A DNA stretch of 64,000 nt from Anaspis maculata. Lineage: Eukaryota; Arthropoda; Insecta; Coleoptera; Scraptiidae. This document shows, piece by piece, positions 34,045 to 43,559 of this stretch. Numbering within the stretch: position 1 is the stretch's first letter; each line of letters begins with the position of its first letter. Location of the stretch: contig OX421967.1 of the NCBI GenBank assembly GCA_949128115.1, positions 5,508,070 to 5,572,069 on the forward strand, read 5' to 3'. The position numbers and the translations under genes are program-made. A model generated the notes under the pieces. That model was not told where the DNA came from, made no database searches, and saw nothing but the letters and a program-made list of their open reading frames with translations.

Positions 34045-34371
34045 TATCGAAGGCTTAGTTTGAAATCGGTATATACAGATTAGTAAATAACTGCCCAATT
34101 GTGAACGTTGAAGGTCATTGTTGAGCTGCTCCGATAACAAGTTTTAATAGCAAAAAAAGTAAAAAGAAAAATGGAGCACTCGAGGAAGCACAACGTTTTT
34201 CGATCTCTCTTCGTCTCGTTCCATCAATATCACCCACTACAACGCCGATATCAAAACTTCCTGTCTAAGATTGGGAGTTAACTAAGAGCTAAGAAGGTAG
34301 AGGTACAACTTACTAGTCATCCTTTTTTACTTCTTTCGAAAGAAGCTTACGCAGGTATCAACCCTACTAAG
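34045..34371 (+). promoter_or_regulatory. Shared upstream module and untranslated first exon of zinc-finger paralog 4
   Basis: Homologous to 2743-3061. Donor AAG|GTAAGT at 34371/34372 and acceptor CTTCAACTTCAG ending at 34493 (122-bp intron). Confidence 0.55.
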
Positions 34372-34529
34372 GTAAGTCATGTAACCTATGCCGACCTAGA
34401 CTTCGACCTAGATAAATTGAACAAAATATTGTGATTAAAATGAACAAATAATAATAATTTATGTCAGTACCTACCTATTCACTTCAACTTCAGATTCACA
34501 AAAAGGCCCGGGAAAATATATCAATAATT

Positions 34530-35957
34530 ATGGACGCCGTAGCAGAGGAACATCGCTGTTCAAGATGTTCGCAAGAGTTCAAATTTAAATTCCAAGTCGA
34601 CCATCATTTCCAAAGGGTTCACGAAAATGTTTACGCGGCCGAACTGTTTCACGCCATCGTGGAGCCCGAACAATTCCAATGTGTTTGTTGCAACCTCAAG
34701 TTTTACTACGGCTGGGATTTGTACGAGCACTGCAAAGAACACCATCACGGAAGAATCGATGCATGCAAGACCGAACGAGGTTCTCTTTGCGATGAAGAAA
34801 TTGACAACTACCCTTGCGATTTTTGCAACTACAAATCAGATTCGAGTTTGTTCCTTATCAGGCACGCCGATTTGTGTGAAAGGATACCGCGAACTTCAAC
34901 AGCAGGTTCGACAGCTAAAGAAGCCATTCCACCAAGGGTCTTGATAGAAAGTGACACGGCTACGCCACATTTAAATGCAGTGGACCATGTTTGCCTTCTG
35001 AACCAGTCGAAAAACTCCCAATGTGGCAAGCGTTCGTACGGCACCAAACGTAAGAGGGATTTGAAGTCGCACAAGCTTGAACATGCCGCCAGTGAAGAAA
35101 TCAATTGGTTCTTCTGCGCAAAATGCTCATACGAAGCCAAAACCAACAGTAATTTAACAAGACATATGCTGACACATGCCACAAGTAAAGAAAATGATTG
35201 GTTCAAGTGCACCAAATGTTCATACACAGCCAAATTAAAGCACCATTTGAACGCCCACATGCTAACACATGCCACAAGTGAAGAAATTGACTGGTTCAAG
35301 TGCTCCAAATGCTCATTCAAAGCCAAAACCAAGAGCAATTTGAAACAACATATGTTGACACATGCCACAAGTAAAGAAAATGATTGGTTCAAGTGCACCA
35401 AATGTTCATACAGAGCCAAATTGAAGCACCATTTGAACGCCCACATGCTAACACATGCCACAAGTGAAGAAATTGACTGGTTCAAGTGCTCCAAATGCTC
35501 ATTAAAAGCCAAAACCAAGAGCAATTTGAAACAACATATGTTGACACATGCCATGGACGAAGAACTTATTTGGTTCAACTGCGTGAAGTGTTCTCACAAG
35601 ACTAAACGGAAGAGCAACTTGAAGAAGCACATGTTGACACATGCCACAAGTGAAGAAATCAATTGGTTTTTGTGCGCCAAATGCTCATACAAATCCAAAA
35701 CCAAAGAAAATTTGAAACGACATATGTTGACACATGCTACAATCGAAGAAATCGATTGGATCAAGTGCTCCGAATGCTCACACAAAGCTAAAACACACGG
35801 CGTTTTGAAAAGACACCTGTTGGCACATGCCACGAGTGAAGAAATCGATTGGTTCAAGTGCGCTAAATGCTCCTATAAAGCTAAACGCAAGAAAAATTTG
35901 ACGTGTCACATTTTGACGCGACACACGCCACATGTCACGAATGAAGAAACTGACTAG
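34530..35957 (+). CDS. C2H2 zinc-finger protein, paralog 4 (475 aa), the most intact copy
   Basis: The frame is open from 34461, but 34461-34493 lies in the conserved intron, so the ATG at 34530 (MDAVAEEHRC) is the matching start. It has the same N-terminal three fingers and spacer, then nine array fingers. Array fingers two-three and four-five are almost identical because of a 186-bp direct duplication, about 35181-35366 and 35367-35552. The last finger is C-x2-C-x12-H-x4-H, followed by a short tail ending at TAG 35955-35957. No stop or frameshift interrupts the expected frame, making this the best candidate for a working gene. AATAAA at 36033-36038. The large minus-strand frame opposite it is a codon-composition shadow. 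Confidence 0.88.
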   Translation: MDAVAEEHRCSRCSQEFKFKFQVDHHFQRVHENVYAAELFHAIVEPEQFQCVCCNLKFYYGWDLYEHCKEHHHGRIDACKTERGSLCDEEIDNYPCDFCNYKSDSSLFLIRHADLCERIPRTSTAGSTAKEAIPPRVLIESDTATPHLNAVDHVCLLNQSKNSQCGKRSYGTKRKRDLKSHKLEHAASEEINWFFCAKCSYEAKTNSNLTRHMLTHATSKENDWFKCTKCSYTAKLKHHLNAHMLTHATSEEIDWFKCSKCSFKAKTKSNLKQHMLTHATSKENDWFKCTKCSYRAKLKHHLNAHMLTHATSEEIDWFKCSKCSLKAKTKSNLKQHMLTHAMDEELIWFNCVKCSHKTKRKSNLKKHMLTHATSEEINWFLCAKCSYKSKTKENLKRHMLTHATIEEIDWIKCSECSHKAKTHGVLKRHLLAHATSEEIDWFKCAKCSYKAKRKKNLTCHILTRHTPHVTNEETD

Positions 35958-36122
35958 TTTCGATCGCACCAACGCTGATACAAAGCTGATCGCAAGAAAC
36001 ATTCAACCTGCTTTACCTACTCATCTGATTCTAATAAAACCGAGATTAGGAATCACCTACCCCTTATTTAGATACCTAGTGGGGAAGATAACAAGAAGCA
36101 TCATTGGATGCTTAAAATATTA
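35958..36122 (+). other. 3' UTR of zinc-finger paralog 4
   Basis: Contains fossil finger text (YKADRKKH-like, about 35975-36000), the AATAAA, and the beginning of the family flank, which is cut at 36122 by an inserted element and resumes at about 37101. Confidence 0.55.
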
Positions 36123-37100
36123 GTGAGGGGAGTCGCCTTATTCCGGGTAGCTTTTTTCATCAGCGTACATTTCATGCAACAAAACACTTTTTCATCTGGT
36201 TTTTCATGTTTATATGAAGCTTATAGTGTGACAAAGCACAGCTGACCATCAAATAATTTTTATCGACAAAAATCTTCAATAACAAATGAAAATTCGCAAA
36301 ACATAGCATTTTTCTGGTTTGCACAAAAAATGCTCCGAATTTCGTATAAGTACCCCTATCCGAAATCAGGGACGCAGTTTTCAAATGTAAAAAGTATTTA
36401 CAAAAAAAATTGCAAATGTAGGCATTCTTCTTTTCTCTGTTTGCACTTTCTCCTTGTCCCCATTCAAAGCATTTTTGATGCACCTGATTTTTTGCCAGTA
36501 CAATCCTCCAAAAAGAGTCCGTCCGCAGGGCATTCACTCCGGCATTATCATCGAAGGTTGACTCATCCACGTGTGAATCGTCAACTAAAGCCAAATTTTA
36601 CAAGGCATTTAGAGGCGAGCTCCCGGTGTGTTTCCACTCCTTCCTACGACTTTTTAATGTTTCGGTTTTTCTTGCATGCTTTTTGGCAATCCGAAATTTG
36701 GAGCCATCCACTATCCAAATTCAAGCAACTTACGATCATTTTGGTTGAGATAATGAAAATGCTTTTTTTTGTACCCAACCTATTTCAAACAACAAGTAGG
36801 CTTCCAATATCCATACTTTGTACAGATCAATCAACATAAGCTATGTGCTACCTGATTTCCCGGAGAAATCGTTCTTTCCGTGAGATGTCAAAAAAAAACT
36901 CTGACCTGTCAGATTCCACTCTTGAGAAATTCCTGGCCTCTAGGAAAAAATCATAGAACCACCAAATTCACACAGTGACGGTTTTTCAGTCACTGAAACA
37001 CAAATGATAGTGGATTCCTTAAAAATTTTTTGCCCGACAGTTTTCTAGCAAAGCCGCTATCCTAAGTTAGGCACGTGTCAGAAATCTGGCGACTTTCCTC
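36123..37100. mobile_element. ~980 bp inserted element with short terminal inverted repeats
   Basis: The left end GAGGGGAGTCGCC (36125-36137) is mirrored by GGCGACTTTCCTC (37088-37100), 11 of 13 bases matching, with TA at 36121-36122 and 37101-37102. Paralogs 2, 3 and 5 have continuous flank here, giving empty sites. Frames inside (plus 36330-36839, 169 codons; minus 36172-36594, 140 codons) are long for AT-rich DNA but resemble nothing I know. The superfamily is undetermined. Confidence 0.65.
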
Positions 37101-37209
37101 TACCATCATTCGTCACATCTGTTTTTGGAATGAACTGGCATTTCCCCACTCCAGTTTCCACAGACTCCTTACTATACCCTTGACACTTTCAAGTTATCCT
37201 AAATAATTA

Positions 37210-40080
37210 TTATCTGCAGAAGATATTAATATAATTTGGAGCTTACTATCTAACGATCCAACCAGCAAACAAACTCATTCTCTAACGAATCAGTTATTTA
37301 ACGAACTTACTAGCTGACAAACTAACCAGCCGACGAAAAAATTACCTCACGAACTAACTAGCTAACGAACTAACCAGGTCATAAACCAAGTAGCTAACGA
37401 ACTAATCAGTTATCGAACCAACTTACTGAATCACGATATTGTAACTACAAACTATAACTATAACTCTTGCCAGATAACGGAATAACTTGCTATGATAAGT
37501 CAACCAACTGACAACAAACAAACTGGTTAAAAATGTATCACCCGACGAACTCACTAGCTGATGAACTAGTCATTCGAGAAACTAATAAACTAAGAACCAA
37601 CTGGCTAACGCACAAGTAGTCAATAAATTAACTGAATAAGGAGCTAATTAGCTGACAAACTGACTAGCTAACGAACGAAAGAACTGTCTCGCCAACAAAC
37701 TAACGAGTTAACGAACTAACTACAAAGCAAACTTACCAGTTAACTACCAGCCAACAAGCCCTCTAGCCTACAAAACAGCTTGCTATACTTACTCAACTAA
37801 GTAGTCACTGAATTGCCTACCGTGGGTTCCACCAAAATATTTAACCAGCTGATAGCTAACTCGAGATTTCTTTTGATGGATTTTGGCCAAATGATCAATG
37901 TAAATTCAGGTTTTATGCTGGGTAAATCACGAAAGGGTGGTATACTTGCGATTCAACGTATTTTCCATAATGAATCTACCAGCATTGACCAGAAAAAAAT
38001 CCGTTTAAACTCGGTTTAGCTTAAACCGCTCCTTAATTTTTTGGTGGAACCCGTGGTGAGTCAACAAATACGTTGATTAATGAACTAATATAACCAGCCA
38101 GCAAACTTTTCAGCCAACAAAATAACTTGAATCAACAAACTCATCAGTCAAAGGAACAAATCAGTTAACGAACCGATAGCTCACGGACTAACCAGCTGAT
38201 AAACTCAATTGCTGACGAACTAACTAGCTGTCAAAACGATCAGCTCACGAACTAACCATTTGACGAACTCAGCAGATCACGAAATCATAATCTAACGGAA
38301 TTACTAGCTAACAATCTAACTGGCTAACGAAATGATCAGTAAACGAACCAATTAGCCAACGAACCAACTGAAGAACGATATAAGCCAACAAACTGGCCAG
38401 GTGACGAAATAATTCGCTATGATTATTCAACAAACTAAACTAGTCAACAAACTAGCTCAAACTTATCACCTGACGAATTAACCAGCAGACGAGCTAACTT
38501 GCTGAGAAGAATATCAGCTGAGAAACAATATGCTGACAAAGTAACTATCTAACGGACCAACTAGCCAATGGATGAACATGCTAACCAGTCAATAAACTGA
38601 CTTGATCAAAAACTTATCAGTTATTGAACTGACCAGAACTAAGTGATGACCTGGTAAAAGAACGGTGAATACAACTAACGACCTGAGTTGCTGACGAGCT
38701 AATGAGCTTAATCATAACAAGCTTATGAAATTAGGACCAACTAGCTAGCAGACTGAAAACCTGGCGAATTAAGAGAACTTACGAGCTAACGAGCTAGCAA
38801 ACTAATAATAAGCTGACAAGCTAATTTACAAAATTAAGCTAAGATCTATAAGATAACTTCACTTCGACTACTTCGATTCACTTCATTCATATTCGGCATT
38901 TTGTGAAATCGGAAACTGAATATTTGAAAGCTTTGAAAACAAGAATTCCCGGAATTTTCCTGGAAAACTCATAATTCAGACTCGAATTCAGAGAATCCAA
39001 AATTGCGAAATTTTGAGTACAACTTTGGAAATTTGAAAAGTGAAATTCCAGAAGTTGAATCAAATGTTAGGAGTCGCTCAGATTTTCAGAACTTGAGAAT
39101 ATAGAATTCCAGACAATAAAAATCAGAAATCTCAAAATTGTGAGGATTATAACGGCTCGATACCAAGTTGGGGCTGAGACCGCCATAAGTGCGGTTACCA
39201 CAGCAACGGCGGATACTAACCAATCAGACCGCTGTATTTGGCGAGTTACGCCTCTTTAGCCAACAAAATAACTTGAATCAACAAGCTAACCAGTCAAAGA
39301 AACAAATTAGCTAACGGACTAACTAGCTGACAAACTAACTAGCTAATAAACCCAATTGCTGACGAAATAACTAGCTGTCGAAACTATTAGCTCACGAACT
39401 AACCATTTGACGAACTCAGCAGATCACGAAATCATAATCCATTCCTAGCTAACAATTCAACTAGCTAACGAAATAATTAGTAAACAAACCAATCAGCCCA
39501 CGAACTAACTGGGGAACGAATAAGCCAACAAACTGGCCAGGTAACTAAATAATATACTATGATTATTCAACAAACTAACTAGACAACAAACTAGCTGAGA
39601 AACTCACCAGCTGACGATCTAACTTGCTGAGGAGATTTTTAGCTGGAAAACCAATACGCTAGCGAACTAACTATCTAACAGACCAACTGACCAACTGAGC
39701 TAATCAGTCAATAAATTGACGTGGTAAAAAACTTGCCAGTTATTGAACTGACTAGAACTGAGTAATGACCTGGTAAAAGAGCGGTGAATCAAACTAACGA
39801 GTTGAGTTGCTGACGAGCTAATGAGCTTGATCATGACAAACTGATGAAATTACGGACTAACTAGCTAGCAGACTCGCTAGCTAGCTCCTGTCGAAATTAT
39901 TATTCAGCTAATTTATGAGATGAACAATTGAACATCTTCGCAACTAACAAAACAATGGGCTGACAAAATAATGATTGGGCTTATGAACTTACGACAAAGG
40001 TCAGATAATTTACGAGCTAACGAGCTGACAAACTGATAAGCTAACGAGCTAGTTAAGCTGAAGTCTATAAGATAATTTTA
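37210..40080. repeat. Degenerate CTAACGAACTAACTAG array, first copy
   Basis: About 2.9 kb of imperfect 16-bp-like units mixing GCTAACGAACTAAC, AGCTGACAAACTAAC and CAACTAGCC. Within it, 38112-39257 and 39258 onward are a higher-order direct duplication (offset 1,146 bp) that includes a GAATTCC-type patch at about 38870-39150. No gene. Confidence 0.85.
37820..38056. mobile_element. MITE inserted in the array (~237 bp)
   Basis: Left CCGTGGGTTCCACCAAAATA and right TTTTTGGTGGAACCCGTGG are inverted with few mismatches. The interior is clearly not array-like. No firm target duplication. Confidence 0.75.
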
Positions 40081-41046
40081 CTTTTATTACTTCGATTTAC
40101 TTTATTCATACTCGGAATTTTTTAAAATCGGAAACTGGATATTTTAGAGCTTTGAAAATAAGATTTCCCAAAATTTTCCTAGGAAACTTATAATTCCGCG
40201 AATTCCAAATTCCGACATTTCGAGTACAACATTGGAAATTTGAAAAATAAAATTCTTGAAGTTGAATGAAATTTGGTAAATCGCTGGAGATTTTGAGAAG
40301 TTGAAAATATGAAATTCCGGTCAATAGAAATTAGAAGTCTTCAAATTGTGAGAATTCTAAAACTTCAGACTCTGAAAGGTCTGAAAATTTTGAGCATTTC
40401 CTAGCATATCTGAATTCCAGGAAATTGGAAGCTCTGGGATTTCGCGGAGTTGGAAAACCAGAATTACTAAAATTCCAAAAATTGTGCAATATTTGGGATG
40501 AGGAATTCTAGAACTTTGAAAATGAGAAATTCTGGAATTATGACTATGGAGAATTCTGAAAATTTCACAATTTCAGAAATAAAAGTTTTAGAGCCTTCAA
40601 GTTTTTTTGGAACGGATTCTTCATGAATTTTATAAAACAGAGATGCCAGAATTTTGATTGTTGGAAATCAAGAATATTGGTAATGTGAAACTCAAATTCA
40701 GATTCTAGAACTCTTGGTCGGAATTGATAGATTTATAAATTTTTAAAATTAGGCAAGTGAAAATTCTAGAAATCTCGTGATTTGGAAGCAGTTCAATCAA
40801 ATCTTGAGAATCGATCAAACTCCGGAAATTGCCCCATGAGAAATTCTGGAAATCGGGTATCAGGAATTCTAGAATTCTAGGATGGTCGAGAAAAAGCAAT
40901 CTTATATTAATTGGAAATGGATCTTCTTTATATTTTTTCTACCCCAAATCTTTTCTCACTCGTGTAATAGTGAGTCAAATAGTCAAAATAGATATCTACG
41001 TCGGATCAACAAAACAAAAACAGTTGAGAACCAAAGAAATACGCTA
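40081..41046. repeat. GAATTCC/AGAATTCTGG-rich degenerate tract, first copy
   Basis: Many imperfect GAAATTCTGGAA-type motifs. It corresponds to 46450-47100 after the second array. No gene. Confidence 0.65.
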
Positions 41047-41490
41047 TGATCGGTTTCTGAACGGTAACCGTGAGTAGCGTGACCGACTTTGAGCCGGTTA
41101 TTCTGATCGGTTACAAATGGATTTCCCAAGACCGGTTTTGCATCGGTTATCCTACTGACCGGTTTTCGACTGGTAAGCCGTGAACGCTTTTTGACTATAG
41201 GTCATCAGATCAGTCATCACAGTGATCATTCTGGAAATGATCTTAACCGTCATAGGGGATTCGACAAAAAAAATTTGCGCGTTCAAAATACTTCCCCTCC
41301 TTGTTGGGGAGTGTGTGGGGGAAGTGAAAATAGTTTTATTTGTGTCAGAAAATGCATACAAGCTTTTGTAAACTGAACATTTCCCCCTATTTTTTTTTGT
41401 GAAACTGCTTTTTCATTCAAGACTACGCTGAAATTCACCAAATGCTCAATTATTAGCTATATTTCATGGATAAATTTTTTTGTGCAATCG
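41047..41490. repeat. ACCGGTT-rich tract, then spacer
   Basis: 41047-41190 repeats CCGGTTTTGCATCGGTTA-like text and corresponds to 47160-47400. The remainder to 41490 begins the upstream flank shared with paralog 2 (GTGAAACTG then TTTTTCATTC). Confidence 0.6.
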
Positions 41491-41846
41491 GAGGTTAGTC
41501 TGAAATATAATCAGAAGAATTCAAATTGGTGAAAAGCCACCCAATTTTTAACGTCGATGGTCGTTGCTAAACGCTGAACTGCTTCGATAACCAGTTTTTA
41601 TCGCAAAAAAAGTAAAAAGAAAAAAAAGTACCCACCTACCTATTCGAGGAAGCACAACGTTTCTCGCTCTTTCTCATTTGTCTCGCACCATCAATTCCAC
41701 TTACTACGACAAGATATCAAAATTCCCTGTCTAAGATTTTGAGTTAACTAATTGAAGAAGGTACCTACCTAGATACTAACTTAACTATTTATCCTTATTT
41801 ACTCCCCTCGGAAGAAGCTTACGGAGGTATTAACTTTGCTAATAAG
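41491..41846 (+). promoter_or_regulatory. Shared upstream module and untranslated first exon of zinc-finger paralog 5
   Basis: Homologous to 2743-3061. Donor AAG|GTAAGT at 41846/41847; the acceptor, changed to CTTCAACTCCAG, ends at 41921, giving the shortest intron of the family (75 bp). Confidence 0.5.
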
Positions 41847-41960
41847 GTAAGTAACCTATGCCCATACCAAATGAGCATAAGTATCATGATAATTTGATGT
41901 CAGAATTTACTTCAACTCCAGATTCACAAGAAGGTCTTTCGGCAAAATTTCTCAATAAAA

Positions 41961-43199
41961 ATGAATGCAGCAGAGGTACATCACTGTTCAAGATGTTCGC
42001 AAGAGTTCAAATTTAAGTTCCAAGTCGACCACCATTTCCAAAGGGTCCACAGAAATGTATACGCGGCCGAACTGTTTCACGCCATCGTGGAGCCCGAACA
42101 ATTCCAATGTGTTTGTTGCAACCTCAAGTTTTACTACGGCTAGGATTTGTACGAGCACTGCAAAGAACACCATCACGGAAGAATCGATGCATGCAACACC
42201 GAACAAGGTTCTCTTTGCGATGAAGAAAACGACAACTACCCTTGCGATTTTTGCAAATACAAATCAGATTCGAGTTTGTCCCTTATCAGGCACGCTGATT
42301 CGTGTGAAAGGATACCGCGAACTTCAACAGAAGGCTCGGCAGCGGGAGAAGCCATTCTATCGATGGCCTTGATAGAAGGTGACATGACTACGCATCATGC
42401 CAATGCAGTGGACCAGGTTCGCCTTCTGAACCAGCCGAAAAACTTCCAGTGTGGCAAACGTTCGTACGGCACCAAACGTGAGAGAGATTTGAAGTCGCAC
42501 ACGTTTGACCACACCGCCAGCGAAGAAATTAGTTTGTTCTTCTGCACAAAATGTTCATACAAAGCCAGATACAACCACAATTTGAAGCTCCACATGTTAA
42601 CACATGCCACGGATGGAGAAATTGATTGGTTCTCTTGCACGAAATGTTCATACAGAGCCAAATACAAGCACAGTTTGAAGGCCCACATGTTAACACATGC
42701 CACGGATGGAGAAATTGATTGGTCTTCTTGCACGAAATGTTCATACAGAGCCAAATTCAAGTTCAATTTGAACGCCCACATGTTAAAACATGCCACAAGT
42801 GAAGAAATTGACTGGTTCAAGTGCTCCAAATGCTCGATCAAAGTCAAAACCAAGAGCAGTTTAAAACAACATATGTTGACACATGCCATGGACGAAGAAA
42901 TCAACTGGTTCGAGTGCGTGAAGTGTCCCTACAAGGCTAAACGGAAGGGCTATTTGAAATCACATATGTTGACACATGCCACAAGTGAAGAAATCGATTG
43001 GTTTTTTTGCGCCAAATGCTCATGCAAAGTCAAAACCAAGGACAGTTTGAAACGACACATGTTGACACATGCCACGAGTGAAGAAATTGATTGGTTCAAG
43101 TGCCCCAAATGCTCCTATAAAGCTAAACGCAAGAAAAATTTGACATGTCACATTTTGACACAACACACGGCACATGTCAAGAATGATGAAACTGACTAG
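41961..43199 (+). pseudogene. C2H2 zinc-finger paralog 5, one premature stop
   Basis: The start matches the other paralogs. A TAG at 42141-42143 replaces the Trp codon in the second N-terminal finger (YYG-W-DLYEHC in paralogs). After it the same frame stays open for 351 codons through the C2HC-like finger, spacer and seven array fingers, ending at TAG 43197-43199 like paralog 4. No other lesion is visible. It is therefore a very recent null, a sequencing or polymorphic site, or a transcript needing readthrough or recoding. ATTAAA at 43304-43309. Later fingers one-three closely resemble those of paralogs 1 and 3, the last two those of paralog 4. Confidence 0.8.
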
Positions 43200-43559
43200 G
43201 TTCGATCACACCAACGCTGATACAAAGCTGATCACAAGAGACATTTGACCTGTCACATGACATAAGTTCCCACTGGGGTACCTATACCTACCTGTTTATT
43301 TTCATTAAAACCAAGAAATCAAATTTCTTCTCAATTAGGTATCTGAAGGAAGAAATAATAACGAGAAGCGTGGTTCGGATGATTGAAATCTCGATTGAAA
43401 AGTAGATATCGAGGTAGATACTTAGTAACACCATTCATCACATCCGTTTTCACAGAAAATTCCATTCTTTCACTCGAGTTCCCACAAACTCCTTTCTGTA
43501 CCCTCGACACCCTCAAATTATCCCAAATATATATTATCTGCAAAAGATATTAATGTAAG
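43200..43559 (+). other. 3' UTR and shared flank of zinc-finger paralog 5
   Basis: Family flank (GAGAAGCGTGGTTCGGATGA, TTCACTCGAGTTCCCAC) continuing without the insertion found after paralog 4. Confidence 0.6.

Noticed and set aside
34627..34944. Plus-strand alternate-frame ORF of 94-135 codons overlapping the N-terminal fingers in paralogs 2-5
   Set aside because: Open in all four full copies, but the copies are so similar that this is not independent evidence. Its start lies well inside the main coding sequence.
34829..35578. 249-codon minus-strand frame opposite zinc-finger paralog 4, with similar frames opposite paralogs 2, 3 and 5
   Set aside because: It mirrors the module period of the sense gene and is explained by its codon composition. 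No start, splice or domain evidence.
39150..39257. GC-richer patch with GGCTCGATACC resembling a tRNA B box, considered as a SINE
   Set aside because: No A box at proper spacing, no poly(A) tail or target duplication, and no cloverleaf could be drawn.
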